The notes: generated by a model not told the origin, from the sequence alone. A stretch of 64,000 nt of DNA from Diphasiastrum complanatum (GCA_029204225.1 CM055097.1:69616572-69680571), one strand, 5' to 3'; shown: positions 1 through 14,955, counted from the first letter of the stretch. Made by a program: numbers and translations.

Positions 1-1984
1 AGGATGATCTCATACCAATGAGCCATGCCTTGACTTATGATGGCAATGGTGAACTTACGAATGAGCAGATTCTCAATCATATGAGCAAAGAAAAAGTTGA
101 GGATGATTCTAAAAGTTTGAATTCTAGTAAGACATCATCATCTATGAAGTCTTCACCTTTGAAGAAGAGTTTATCTTCTCAGAAGTCATCACCTCCACGA
201 TCAATTCCTGCTAAGAAGGCTAAGCAAAGATCCAAGACAAGTCCTTTTGAAAAAGAACAAGCAGATGTAGTCTAGCATGATATGCCCAAACATTTTCAAT
301 GTTATACATTGGATGATGTGGTTATCATATTACCTAAAGCACATCGTGAACCTGAAGAACACATGCTAGAATCAAAAGAGGTTTATGATGGCCCAGCTAG
401 GACGCATCCAATGAATCTTGCTGAACCAAGAGAACCAAAAAAGATTGTAAAAGTTGGATCACAACTTAATCCTGAATAGTATCAAGCACTACGCATGTTA
501 CTTATTAAGTATCAGGATTGCTTTGCATGGACTTATCAAGATCTAAAGTTATTCAGACATCAGTGATTGAACATACCATACCTTTAGTACCTGATGCAGT
601 TCCAAAGGTTACAAAGTTCTATCACTGTAATCCTAATGTTGTGGACCTGATAAAGAAAGAACTTCAGAGATTGCTTGAAGCCGATTTCATTTATGAGATC
701 AAGCATATCGAATGGATTTCACCCATTGTCATTGTTCCTAAGAAAAATGGAAAATTGTGAATATGTGTGAATCTCAAAGCGTTGAACAAAGTGACATGGA
801 AGGATCACTTTCCGTTACCTTTTACTAAAAGCATTTTGGATCGCCTTGTTGGAGCGGTAGCCTACAGTTTTTTAGATGGATTTAGTGGTTACAATCAGGT
901 GAAGATTGCACCTGCCGATCGCCACAAGACTGCTTTTGCAACATAATGGGACACCTATGCTTACAAAGTAATGCCCTTTGGACTCTGTAATGCACCAAGT
1001 TCATTCCAAAGAATAATGTAATTTGCTTTTAGAAATTATCTACAAATTTTTTTTGAAATTTACTTGGATGACCTGGAAGTCTATAGTACAGATATAGACC
1101 ACCTGGATCGATTGGAGAAAGTATTTGAAAGATGCCGCAAATATCAAAATTTTCTAAATCCAAAAAAATGTCAGATATGGATTTCCCACGAAGTTGTGCT
1201 TGGACATGTGATATCGAGACATGGTATTGCCACAGATTATTTTAAGATCAAGGTTATTGTGGAATTGCCACTGCCAACAACAATTCGTGGAGTTTATGTG
1301 TTTATGAGTGCGAACTACTATTGGATTTTTATTATCTTCTTTGCAGATTTAGCTCGACCTATATACAAACTGACTATTGTTCCTATTTGGACAGTAGAGG
1401 CGTTAGAAGCCTTTGAAAAGTTAAAAAAAGCATTACCTTTAGCACCAATACTGCGTTCTCCAGATTGGACGATAGAATTTCATGTTCATACGGATGTCTC
1501 AAAATAAGCCATTGGATCAGTTTTGACGCAGCCAGGTGACTATAAGAAGGATTATCCTATACGATCTGCAAGCATACAACTTATAGATCCAGAGAAGAAT
1601 TATTCAACAACAGAATGTGAGGCGTTAGCCATGATTTTTTCTGTTCGAAAATTTTGTCACTACCTCATGAAAACTTACTTTGCATTTTATACGGATCACC
1701 AACCATTACTTTACTTGGTAAACAAGACTTGCAATACTGGACATATCACAAGATGGTTATTGTTATTGACTGAATTTGACTTTCACATTGTGGTTCGAAA
1801 GGGGAAGCAACATTATCTAGCCGATCGCGTCTCGCGAATTGAATCCACACCAGTTAATACTGAAGTGGATGATGAACTGCTGGATGCTGCATTGTTCTAT
1901 GCTGAAGCAATACCTGAGTGGGCAGCGGATATTGTTGAGTACTTGATGCTAGGACAACCGAATGACTCCTTGACAAAAGTATAG
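1..1984 (+). pseudogene. Ty3/gypsy pol remnant: protease-RT linker, reverse transcriptase, RNase H
   Basis: Decayed retrotransposon polyprotein, cut by the window edge on its 5' side. The first 280 bases encode a Ser/Lys-rich linker. Reverse transcriptase follows: a VPKKNGKL block near 740, a block with FSGYNQVKIAP near 890, MPFGLCNAPSSFQRIM near 970, and the catalytic YLDD at 1,061-1,072. RNase H is visible from about 1,480 (HVHTDVSK, then TECEALAMIF and TDHQPLLYLVN). The gypsy order RT-RNase H-integrase is kept. Several in-frame stops (about 758, 942, 1,018 and 1,505) and at least one frameshift near 520 make it non-functional. The catalytic YLDD survives, so decay is moderate. Gag and the 5' LTR must lie left of the window. 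Confidence 0.93.
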
Positions 1985-1988
1985 AAGA

Positions 1989-2491
1989 TTGGATTATGTT
2001 GGTCCTATTCATCCTACCGCGCAAGGATCTCAGACCCGAAATATTATCGGAGCAACTGATTATATGACCAAGTGGATTGAAGCCAAAGTTGCTGATGCAA
2101 AATCTACGGCCAAGTTCCTATATGAAAATATTATAATCAGATTTGGATGTCCGATCGAGATTGTCAGTGACCGGGGTACACACTTTGTTAATCAAACAAT
2201 AAAGTGTTTACTGGAAGATTTTTTGTTATACACAAATTTAGTACTCCCTACTATCCCAGAGGGAATGGCCAAGCTGAATCTTCCAATAAGATTCTCTGCA
2301 CCATTATGACAAAGACAGTTGAAGCGAGTCGGTCTGAGTGGGAACATAAACTATATGCAACATTATGGGCATTCAGAATCGCTTACAAAAATAGTACAAA
2401 AAGTCATCAGCATGAGAAAAAGAAAACACAGTATTTTTTGATGAAAAATGACTTAAAAAATCACTGTTTCGGTCAGATTTGGCCTATATAG
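1989..2491 (+). pseudogene. Ty3/gypsy integrase remnant
   Basis: Integrase core that follows RNase H. The first readable block is MDYVGPIHPTAQGSQ, followed by ATDYMTKWIEAK and IVSDRGTHFVNQ, which carry the first two acidic catalytic residues. A frame change near 2,210 leads to a block with RGNGQAESSNK that carries the third. The zinc-binding H2C2 domain expected between RNase H and the core is missing: RNase H stops at 1,984 and the core begins within a few bases. This points to an internal deletion. The reading frame ends in a low-similarity Lys-rich tail at about 2,490. Confidence 0.88.
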
Positions 2492-2981
2492 TACCAGAAA
2501 CCTTTGATGAGATCTCAGACTGTACATCCACTGTAGATTTATCTAATTTGAGGTGGGCGAAGGTCCCTGTCAAAGAAAAATCCAATTTTTGAGTCAGGCG
2601 AAGGTTCAGTGATATGCCATTTTGGAAACCTTCTTAACTTCATTATGAACCTTCGCCGACCTGCTAGATGATCTTAAAATGTCAAATTAGGTTATCCATA
2701 GGTACAGATTATGAGACCCCCATAAATCTTCGTCGAAATTTTTATAGCCTAGTTTTACAGTATTGTACATGCTTGCAAATTTTTGTTTAGAACTGATCAA
2801 CCAAACTAGTATTCAGTGTAATGGACCCACCAAATTTACCTATAAGTTGGCTGAATTCGATTCATTTCTCACTTGTGCTAGCGAAGCTCTTGCGAATTTT
2901 TCCCTCGACCAAAGCTTTCCAGACTTCCTGACTTGCTTTCTGATATACTTTCTCACATCTTACTTTTTGTTTTTGCTCACC

Positions 2982-5912
2982 ATGTCTTCTACCGATACTT
3001 CCCACTTTCCGCACTATACTATCCATCGTGATGTCCCATCTGCAACGGACATCATGATCCTTCCTAGCACAAGCATGGTCACTCAGTGGATGACCCTTGC
3101 GAAGTCTCTGCTCACTGCAATGGGTATTCATGAGAGAGCCTTTTTTGGTTGAATCAATAAGGATTTCATCACTCTTTCCTTCAGTATGTGGAAGGAAAAG
3201 AAATCCAGATTTTATATCACTTTCCAAGGAGCCACACACAAGGTGCGCGTCAATGAGGCCGCCCTTGCAGCCATAGGTATAGCATCTGGTACACAGGCCT
3301 TACCCAATCACAAGTAGGCCAAACATGCCATCAAGCCATACATTGACCTCACCAATGATCTGCACTGAACAAATGATGGATACCTTCTAGAAGCCATCAT
3401 CGAGCCTTCAATACACGCTGCTGCCCAACTACTAAACATCTACTTGATGTTTGGCAACCTCAAGAAAGACCACATCACGTCACAAATCCTCCATAGGATA
3501 GTGGAGTCCCACACCAAGTTGGCCAAAGTCCCACTTGAACCATATAATTGGTTCAAGACTATTTTTGGTGAGCTCAAACGAGCTATTAAGGGCAATACTA
3601 AGCAGCAATTCACTGCTGGCTCTTTATTGTCTCTTCTAGCCGCTTCTCACCTAGAAAACAAAATCCATGGCTTCCACCTGAATTCTATACTTGTGGTCTA
3701 CAAAGAAGCACCGGTTGAGTCATCTCACCAGGGCTCGAGTTTTCATAGTCGTCGTCGTCCACATAGCAAGATTGTCATTCTTGACTCGCCTTCCACATCA
3801 CGACATCGCACTAGGCATACATCGTCAGCTGCGCTTCCAACCCCAGCTGATGTTCGCACTAAACTTCCCATTCCCCTAGCTTCTGATGCTTCTCTTGCTT
3901 GTGTTTCCAATCAAGAATAGTTTGTGACCATTGGGCCTACCATTTCCATCATAGCTACCCAGGCTGCCTCACCCCCATACACCAAAGCCACTTCACCAAA
4001 CATGCAGTTTTTCATGGATATGTTCGATGATTCTGAGCCCCTTGGGGCCACTGAAATTTTTGAAACTCCCCAGAGCCCTGCGCCCTTTGAACTCCAATCC
4101 CTTGAAAGAGGATTTGAACAGATCCATGAATCAACTGTCGATGTTGAAGATATTAGCTAGCAACCTCACACAGAAGATAGCCCAACTGCACTTCGAATTG
4201 ACAAAGATGTGAAATTATCGAAACAGTTCGATGCCACGGTGTCTGAGGGATTTGAAGAAGACATTTTTGAAGAAGAAGAAGTACTGGCACCTATTCCACG
4301 CCAACCCAAGATAGTACCATCAGGTTCTTCTACTGTTGTCGCCTCCACGATCGTCGATTCTGGTGATGCTCTCGGTTTGGTCTCAAGCCTTACAAAGTGA
4401 TCCAGTCTATGCTGGATAAGAAGAAGGAAATAGAGCAGAGAATCTCCGAGATGGGGTCCGAAAACACTTTGATCAGCCAAAAAATTGTCCAGCTAGATCG
4501 AGAGTTAAAAGATTGCCAAACAACATGAAGACAAGGCTGAAGCTGAAAAGAAGTTGGCCCAGCAACAAGCTGATCACTTGGAAGAATACATCAGTTCTCT
4601 ACAAAACGTCCTGACAACCGCACAGGATCAGGTGGATAAGGTCGTGCAGGATGCAAAACAATAGGTGCAACTGCTGACGGGTCAATTGCAGATGGCAGAA
4701 CAGGATTGCATGCATCTCCAAGGTGAATTGGATGTGACCACCCTTGAGCATGATGCTTATCTTCAAACGCAAATACCAGATCATCCGGTCACACCGATGA
4801 AGATCGCATATTTGTTCAAGAAAGTGGAGACATACAAAGTGGCCCTTCAGGGATTCCAAGGCCCCTTTGATAGGTTCAAAGGAGTAGCTTCATCTGAGTT
4901 GGCAAAGGCTAAAGAGACCATCATCGCCTATGAAAAAGCAACCGCTTAAGTGTTGGAAGCCGGACCACAAATTCCCGTACCGGTCATGCCGCAATTCTCC
5001 CCTCCGCGCCAAAAAGATGTACCAATGGATACAGGGGTAGATTCGAGCATGGACCAGGAGGGAGCTCCAGATATAGGAGAACAACCGCCAATCTTACCAG
5101 CAGTACAAGCAGGTCCATCCTCATCAAGGACCACACCTCTATTCAGAAGGCCCATCAGTGTCGAGGACCAGATCCAGACCTTCTTAAAGCAACATTCTCA
5201 TGAGTCCTCTCGTGGTGAATGGGTTCTGAAGTTTAAGACCTCTGAAATAGAGGCCGGCAAAGAGTTGGACAAAATACCTGCATTGGAAGAGCAGTTAGGA
5301 TGGAGAATCATTGTTTTCGAGAAAACTTTGAAATCAATTAGGAGTTACGTCACCAACCCTCGCCAATTGTGGGTCGATCTCTATTATGTGCCAATGCCGC
5401 AAAAGAATAAATGAAAAGATTTGGGATTGGCTATGGACAAAATCACCATCCATACGCCAAATTGGCCAATCATCCATCAGTCCTATATTTGGACCATATC
5501 AGTGGACTTCCACCGAGCCTTACAAGCCTATCAGAAAGAGTATGTCCACTCTCTAGATCCAACGGTATGACAATCGGCAATATTTGCGAAAGATCTAACT
5601 CTATTGGCGTCAATGGCAACCAGATGGGACGATTGCCTCCCTCCTCTGGCATTTGATCCAAATAAGTTGATAGCCTCAGAGCAAATCAAAGATCGGCTGT
5701 CGGTTGCTCATTTATACTTTCGTGCAGCAATGATGGGATTCTCTTGGGAATCATGCTTCACATCATGGATAACCTCAAAGTGGATTGCCGGAGCCCACCG
5801 TTGTTTTCTGCCACACAACTTGGATTTTAATACTGCCCGTCTCGACTTTATGGAGAAAGTGCGGTACCATTCAATAAAGATTTGGTGCGAAGCCAATAAA
5901 AGTCCCCAATAA
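2982..5912 (+). pseudogene. Long 3' ORF of the gypsy element (extra ORF after integrase)
   Basis: A single reading frame of about 976 codons, beginning MSSTDTSHF, can be followed from 2,982 to 5,912. It is interrupted by roughly ten stops and by a stretch at about 4,400-4,530 that reads in another frame. It lies between integrase and the 3' LTR on the same strand, the position of additional or env-like ORFs in some plant gypsy lineages. The N-terminal third looks globular. A middle segment (about 4,400-4,950) is Glu/Gln/Lys-rich with heptad character, probably coiled coil. It is followed by a Pro-rich linker and a second globular region at 5,600-5,912. I see no signal peptide or membrane anchor, so an envelope role is not supported. 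It may be a gag-like or plant-mobile-domain protein; function is unknown. Confidence 0.7.
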
Positions 5913-5950
5913 CTACATATTGCAAGTGTCGTGGGACCGCCACCAGTTTT

Positions 5951-6540
5951 GGTGGGGGATACTGTTGGAGGATTTGTGGATCCCGAGGCAACCCTAGCCC
6001 TAGTTAATAAGTGAGAGGGATTTGACACCCTGCGTGTGTAAGTCCAACCCGATGATCACATAGTGATTTGATTAATTAGAAAGTCAATAAAAGGACTTTA
6101 GGCCTTTTTGTGGGACTTTTAATGTCGCAGGGCCTAAATGTCAAGTTAGTGAATAAAGTTGGGTTTCCCTCCAATTTTGATGGTTCCCACACTTTTTTAA
6201 ATTTGAATTAAAAGAGAGGCAAGAATGGACCAATATGATTCAGAGGCCAGGGTCCTCCTCTCTATTATAAAAAGGGACCAACTCGAGTTGCTCCTCATGT
6301 TCATTTTCTCATTTCAATAAAGCAAATTGGTTCTCTTTAGAAATGGATTGATAAATGTCCTTGCTCTTCTTCTTTCCTTCTCCATCTCTCATGCTTTCTT
6401 TGGTTTTTGCTAATTGTTGGCTTTGTATGTTATTGGGATTGTATGTTATTATACTTTTTATGAGAGAGAAAGAGTAAGCTATCTTTGTTGTGGATGTGTA
6501 GTGTTAATGGATCGTAGTGTTAATGTTTAGGGTTAATGGA
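5951..6540 (+). repeat. 3' LTR of the gypsy element with polypurine tract
   Basis: A purine-rich tract (GGTGGGGGATAC) is followed at 5,963 by TGTTGGAGGATTTGTGG, the LTR start. The same sequence recurs at 63,483 in the same orientation, which defines it as a repeat. Promoter-like features inside are TATAAAAAG at about 6,266 and AATAAA at 6,316-6,321. The right edge is uncertain because the second copy runs off the window, so about 6,540 is an estimate. The preceding ORFs make this the 3' LTR of the element whose 5' part lies outside the window. Confidence 0.85.
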
Positions 6541-8784
<2,244 letters not shown>

Positions 8785-9105
8785 GGATAGTACTTACTAT
8801 TATATGCTATAATTTGCTACATACGAAGGGGCTATAGAGGCCATGCTTTCTAAAGGTCTTCTACTTCTAACTTTTTAACTTGCAAAAAATGAGTGGAAGC
8901 CACTAGATCAAGATTATGTAATAAATTATCAAGAGCAACTTCAAATAACAATGAAAAATTTCATGTTGTGATTGAGGTTGAGAAAGATTGGAGTCTCAAT
9001 CACATTCGATCAAAACTAGACATGTTGCAGTTCAATCTACCTCAGTATTATCAATTTCCATTGAGTGGTGTTAAGGTATGTTGTACTTTTAGTATCTTCT
9101 TAGGT

Positions 9106-9293
9106 TCTATTATGGCGGTCTCCCATCTAATAGATTTAGGATGATACTAAAATGCGTTGTATAGGGTGAGTACGAATAAGATCCACTCAAATGGGGTGCC
9201 TAGATATCTTCTAAGGCAGTCTCCCTTCTAGAAGATGTTCTAATAAAAAATGGGATTGGTTAATATCACTATGGCTGCCCCCCATCTAGTGAT
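9106..9293 (+). other. Three hairpins with a conserved 15-nt loop and different stems
   Basis: Hairpin 1 has arms 9,106-9,112 and 9,128-9,134 (TCTATTA/TAATAGA) with loop TGGCGGTCTCCCATC. Hairpin 2 has arms 9,206-9,213 and 9,229-9,236 (ATCTTCTA/TAGAAGAT) with loop AGGCAGTCTCCCTTC. Hairpin 3 has arms 9,265-9,271 and 9,287-9,293 (ATCACTA/TAGTGAT) with loop TGGCTGCCCCCCATC. All stems are perfect but differ from each other, while the loops share WGGCNGYCYCCCWTC. The first and thirteenth loop bases also co-vary (T with A, or A with T), which extends an inner 3-bp WGG/CCW stem with a 2-nt bulge. I do not recognise the family. Confidence 0.8.
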
Positions 9294-10570
9294 TTCTACA
9301 AAAGCATAAACAATCTAGTTAACTCCATAAGGGATTGGAAAATAAGATAAACTAATTATCCCATAAGTAAATACAACAATCCAAAGGAGAAGGGCTAGTG
9401 GGGCTCGAGCACCTACCACAAGTAAGCATAGAAGGATGACACAAAAAGTGTTCTATTAAATCAATAGCTTGTACAAGTGTTGTTGAAGGCACTCATCCAC
9501 TTCCATATATGGCAAAAGTGGTGGGCCTATGCTCTAACATGCTTATGGGACTAAGTCCAAGCTTAATGCTAATTAACTTGTAAAGTTACAATAAACTTGG
9601 AACTAAACTTGAACTTAGGAATTAACTTTGGGCTTAGGAATTAAATCTTAAAATTAGACTTTCTAAGTTGAACCATTACAAATGGTTGTTTGTAATAATT
9701 AAACTTAAAATTATAAAAGGTCTAGATATAAGGTTTTTCCTAAACCTTGTTTGAATTTACTTGTGGGCTTACGAAACACATGCCACAATATTAAAGCTTT
9801 AAAGGACCTTGGGACCAACCAGGTATGTTACGTCATATGAAAATTTTGATTTTTCTATTTGTTAGTGATTCAGTTTTGCAAGATAGGTTATACATCAATA
9901 ATTAATCGAACATAAACAATTTCTCATGTGCAGGTATGAGCAAGATAGGAAGAGCATATAAAATGCAAAGACATTGGTACAACCATCAAAATTGAAGATC
10001 CATAGAATTTAAAGAACATAATTTCTGTATACATCATGTTCGAAAATATATGAATTGCTCAACTTGAGTATCATCGTTCAAGTTAAGGCTTTTTCTTTTC
10101 TATAATCTATATATCCATTTGTCCATATGGAAGTAACTTTGGTGGAGATTGTGTAATTTAAACTAAAGCCAAATTTTTGATAACAATTTTTATTGTCTCC
10201 TACCGAAAATGCATTATCTCCTTTGGGGCGACCTTCGGGGAAATTTTTTTCAAAAAACCAAAACCAAAACAAAAACAAAAGCACATATTGTTAATCAAGA
10301 ATAAGTGATTGTGAATTATGAATAGGTGATTGTGAATGTGAATAAATAGATTACCTCAAGTAGATTCGAAAGCTTTTTGTGTTGTATAAGAGTAAACCAT
10401 ATACCAGTCACAACTAACATAGTCAGTTTGTTGAGAGGACTAGTTCAAATAAATACTCCGGTTAAAAAAAAAAATTGTTTTAAAAAAAAAGATGGAATAT
10501 TGGATCAACGTGCAAGTAATTAAATGGAAATCTACAAAAGAAACAAGCACACGTAGAATTGATATAAAAT
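9294..10570. other. No gene recognised
   Basis: AT-rich with short open frames only. An A-rich, C-interspersed tract occurs at 10,255-10,281. No domain or repeat boundary is evident. Confidence 0.5.
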
Positions 10571-10574
10571 AAAA

Positions 10575-11966
10575 AAGACCTCAGCATCAAACATTATAGG
10601 CTTTGTATACACTATTGCACTTGGCACTGGAAAGAGTTCCACTACTTTCTGGATAAGGCTCATCGCTTCCTTGTGAGTGTGTATAATAGAGTTCATCTTT
10701 ATACAAATCGGATTACATACACCCTCATCATTGAGATATAAAGATAAAGCATATAAGCTCTAATGGCTACTACAATTAGACATCAATTTGTTTTTTACAT
10801 CGTAAGTAAAATCACAATTCATATGAAAAATTCAACTACTCAAAATGTGAAAAAAATTTACTTGTGTATGCATGGAAGCACAAGCAATGGTGTCCCCTCT
10901 CTAATATTTTTTATCATCGCTGAGTGCAAGGTGTGAAAATCGGGGAAGTGGAAAGCACTCATAAAATGGATAGGCAACAATGCAACATCTATAAAAATTG
11001 GAGTTTGAAAAATCTCCAGCCAATACTTAATGGCCCCTGTTCCTACATTGTTTTTTAACATGTTATCCTTATTTTCTAATTCACCTGTGTCTAATTTGTT
11101 AAGGGGATGATTAATTTTGCTAACTAGCATTTGAAAATTGTAATGTGAACCGAGAGATTTAAGATGTGTAAAAAGTAATTGGTCATACTATACATATTTT
11201 GGAGAATCTACAAATGTAAGTCCAGGGGGTGCATGAAGTGATATTGAAAAACCAAAAAATGAATTATCTTTAAAAAAACGAGTCGACCTGGACTAACTCT
11301 ACTCTTGATGGTGGAGGGGAGGACATAATAGGGGGAGGCGTAGGAGGAAATTTAGGTGTTGATTGAGAAGAAGATTTGGATGGGGATTTAGGAGACGTAA
11401 GATATTTAAGAGGAGATTTAGGAGGAGATTGAGAAGAAGATTTGAAAGAAGAAGAAGATTTGAATGGGGATTTAGAAGACCTAGGAGATTTAGGAGAAGA
11501 AGAAGAGAGTGCTCTCAAAATATCCTTGAATGGAGAGGTTTTTAAAAAATCCCTAGCTTTTTGAGGAGTACCATTAGACCTCCTCCTCTTTGAGACTCCG
11601 CCACTTTGCACCCGCAATATCAATCAGGTCAGTTGAGGTTGTTGTCATTTTTTCTTTGCAGTCACCTTTTTCGGGGGAGAGGAGAGAGCTGGATGAAAAC
11701 ACTCAACAAATTTGTCCGCAATAGCAAAGATGGTCTCATAAATGTTCATCTGAAAATTACGGACCTGCGCTAGGATAGTAGCATCCTTGCACAAATTCAT
11801 TGCTTACTTCTATCAAAACAGTGGAGGGATCAATCAGGATCATGAATCCCAACCTGCATTGATCAGCAAGCCTCTGAAACTCTTCAATGTTCATCTTGCT
11901 CCTGACATTAGGGCCCTTTTTGCTCAAAAAGGGCCTCTTCCTTGCCTAAACAAGTTTCTTAATCAT
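10575..11966 (-). pseudogene. Decayed intron-bearing gene with Ser/Pro/Lys-rich middle, partner of the 12.1-15 kb gene
   Basis: Not recognised. On the minus strand a start at 11,966 (MIKKLV, then a stop) leads into a readable frame with MNIEEFQRLADQCRLGF. A frameshift near 11,770 follows, then a basic, repetitive Ser-Pro-Lys region (11,270-11,623, many SPKS/SSSPKSP units). A globular part then contains ISLHAPPGLTFVDSPKYV and continues to 10,858. The frame ends at a possible splice donor (AAGTAAAT). A further frame, MNSIIHTHKEAMSLIQK, follows at about 10,580-10,760 after an AG, so an intron of roughly 100 bp is inferred. There are at least four disruptions. It is divergent from, and within about 170 bp of, the next gene. 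I infer that both belong to one transposon. Confidence 0.5.
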
Positions 11967-12130
11967 AACTAGTGTAATGCTAATCCATCCTATGTGGCAC
12001 CTTTACCATGGGTTACCACATAGAGTGAGCATGAGTTAAGAGCTATCTCTAAGATCTATTTTCATAGACTTTAGTAGGTTTGTTACATAGACTATACTAG
12101 GGTAACCTTAGAGTAGGACAAAGCCTATCA

Positions 12131-14955
12131 TTGAATGTCATCCCAAAAGTACACACACAGGACCTAGGCATGACACAATACTCCATGTCTAGCTCATTCA
12201 TTAAGCCAAATTCGTTTTTGAAGATCTTCTTGGACCTTGGACTTTTTCAAGATGGGAACAAAATGTCACTTGCATGTGAATTAGAGAAGGAGTATTCCAC
12301 AGCCAAAGCTGCATGGGGTGTTAACCTGAACTCATACGAAATGCATTGTTGGAGGTTAAAAGGAATGAAAAATATCGATCTATGGGTAAAAGGTGATTTG
12401 TATCCACCTAATCCATTGACCAATATTTCTCCTCAATTTTGTGATGTACATAGTTTGTTAACGTTCGTGGGTGATGGTGCCAACGGACTTCTTGGCTACT
12501 GTCAAGTTATGGATTCTCAAAAAATCCAAGTTGAAATGCTAGCGAATAGTGCAAACATTCATATTACATACATGAATGAGCAATTAAAATCATTGCAACA
12601 AACAAATCAGACATTGGTTAAAGAGATAACAAATCTAAAATTAGAGCTCACCAGATCTGTCACAAAGTTTGAAGAATTGCAATCTTCAAATATTAGTCTT
12701 CAAAAGATATTATATGGATTTTAGCGAAAGCGTCGAGTCTCAATGGATGACCAATCAAAAGACAATACTAAAAGGCGCAAACTAGATGTTCTGACACCAG
12801 GTGGTGGTGCTAGTAAAAGATGCAAGAGATTGACGAAAGAATTTTTGAATAACACGGTCGGAGATCATTTCCAAAGCACCAAACATATGAAGCAATTCAT
12901 GAAGGGTAAAGATTTGATGCAAATTGTGGAAAATGAAACGAGTGATTCATTTCGTTTAAAGATTTCAAGAAGATATGCTACCAGGTTTCAACCAAATCCA
13001 AATGTTAGAGAAATAGTTTATGCATGCGATCAAGGAGGTGTGAGTCAAAAAGGATATAGAGCATTGAAAAAATTTATGAAGAAATTTGACCAAAACGGAT
13101 TGAAACGACATCAAATATTACCTGCTTACAAATTGCTTGAAACTACAAAGCGAGAATGCAATTCATTCATATAAAATGAATCAGGTGAATTCTTCCATAT
13201 TCAGAATACTTTTAAAATATCCAGCAAGCAAAAGGGATCTATTGTTCATTTTCATTATAACCAATACAACAATATATTTTTGGATCTGAAAAAGGTCCAA
13301 GCAATGATGATACGACATTTCAATGTCAAAAGAGAAGGTGAGTTCGTTTCACAACAATTTCAATTATTATTTTTTTATTTTTTGTAAGCAACAATTATTG
13401 TGTGTATGTTATTTACAAGAATTTGGTATTGCAAATTTTGGAGGCAAAGCTATATTTGTCATTAAGTTGGATGAAGCGGAGATCGTAAAAGGTCACAAAC
13501 TAGAACGTGTCACAATCACGTTGATGAACCAAGCATTGCAGGAGTCAACTGGAAGTGAGTCCAATAAATTTAGTGTGCAATCCGAAAATCATATATGGTG
13601 GATAGCTGCATTTGAAGTTCATAAAGAGACCCATGATGTGTTGAAGTGGGTATTTGGACGATGCAATATATCCAAGCTAATAGAAGCACAAAATGGAGGA
13701 GAATTGCTAAGTGTTGATGGGCAAAATTTTACTGTGGAATGGCACTTAGCTGCCGATTTGAAGACCCTAAAATGCATGTTTGGTTGCAGGCTTGGTGCGA
13801 ATGCCAAACATTTTTGCATATATTGTATGTCTGAAAGTGGCCGAAATAAAGGTGTGTTGCATTGCAACCAACGAGTTCCACCAAATAGGCACAATCTAGA
13901 CAAAGCATGGAGTCCCGTATTAGAGATTCCTCTCGAAAGAGTCCAATTTTGCACGATGCTGGTGAATTGCGGATATTGGACGGGTTATATTTGCATTGTT
14001 GCTATGCATGGAATATGCAACCCAAATCATGCGCGGATGTTAGCATTCGAAATCTAGAGATAGTGTTATCAGAAATGGGACTTCACAGAGGCCATGTGAA
14101 TCTTTTCAAGGACGTTGAGTTGAGTGGAAAAACTCAAGACTTATCAGCAAAGTTTCCATGGGGGGTGCAAAAGCAAGGCATTTCTTGTCAAAACATACTG
14201 GATGAGAAAGTAGTCTTCAATGGGAGTATTGGAACAGAGTGTGTGAATGCACAACAAATATTGGCTTGGATCCCCGTACGGCTGCCACACGTGCAAAGGT
14301 GTGGCAAGCATTTGATGCTGACTATCAATAAAAAAGACTTGAGGGAGGAAGATTACGATAGATATCAGACGGAAGTACAAGCATTCACTTGATTGATGAT
14401 TGATGCATGGGGAGAAACACACATCACTCATTATATGGCGAATGTTTTGTCTTTATTTTTTCTTTGTAAGTTCTATCCAAGTGAAATGTAGTAATTAGAT
14501 TCTTTTGCAAACAACACATTTTGTACGCTCATAGACCTTGGTTTTTAAAGACATATGGATCATTGGTTATTTGGAATACCCAAGGGATGGAGAAGAGTCA
14601 TTACAATGCCAAGGCTGTGTATTTCAAAAATTCAAGACACGGTGGAGGTAAAGGTCATAGCAATGCCTTGGTAGAGATATTTCAGTGGTTTTATAGAGGA
14701 GTTTTGAGCAGACAAAACATCGAAGAAAAACGGGCTCGAGGGTTGACTTCAATGATTACTTCATCAAATTTAGCCAGAAGAGCCGCTTGGAAGTCATCCA
14801 ACACTAATGCAAGGCATAGGGAATGGAGGATGTCTCGGGTTCATGTAGGGAAGCGGTGGGTTCCTCGGCAAAGAACATCCAATGAAGAGGATGGCATTTC
14901 AGAAATAGCACACAATGAACAAATAGAATCTATTGAGAATATTACATTGTTTTGA
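12131..14955 (+). pseudogene. Decayed transposase-like gene with introns (unrecognised DNA-transposon family)
   Basis: One frame runs from 12,131 to 13,174 with a single TAG at 12,722. It includes a coiled coil (about residues 135-195) and then a basic region starting MDDQSKDNTKRRKLD. After a stop at 13,173 it stays open to 13,337. A good intron follows (GTGAGT at 13,338, AG at 13,419). Exon 2 carries WHLAADLKTLKCMFG and a Cys pair CIYC. A one-base loss near 13,960 shifts the frame to GELRILDGLYLHCCYAW, which runs to 14,392. A final block (YAHRPWFLKTYGSLVIW, then QGMEKSHYNAKA) lies at 14,521-14,955. The pattern of an acidic-basic D-L-K block, a C-x2-C and a late H/E-rich block suggests a DDE-type or related transposase. 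I cannot name the family. Confidence 0.5.

Noticed and set aside
2982-5912. Envelope protein call for the gypsy 3' ORF
   Set aside because: No signal peptide, membrane anchor or cleavage site visible; position alone is not enough.
8893-9144. 83-codon ORF starting MEATRSRLCNKL
   Set aside because: No domain; its 3' end overlaps the first hairpin. Could be chance.
11363-11545. Arg-rich 60-codon ORF on the plus strand
   Set aside because: Antisense shadow of the Ser-Pro-Lys-rich region of the minus-strand gene.
13323-13419. Start of a 244-codon ORF at 13,323
   Set aside because: Its first third lies in an inferred intron (GTGAGT to AG); the true exon begins at 13,420.
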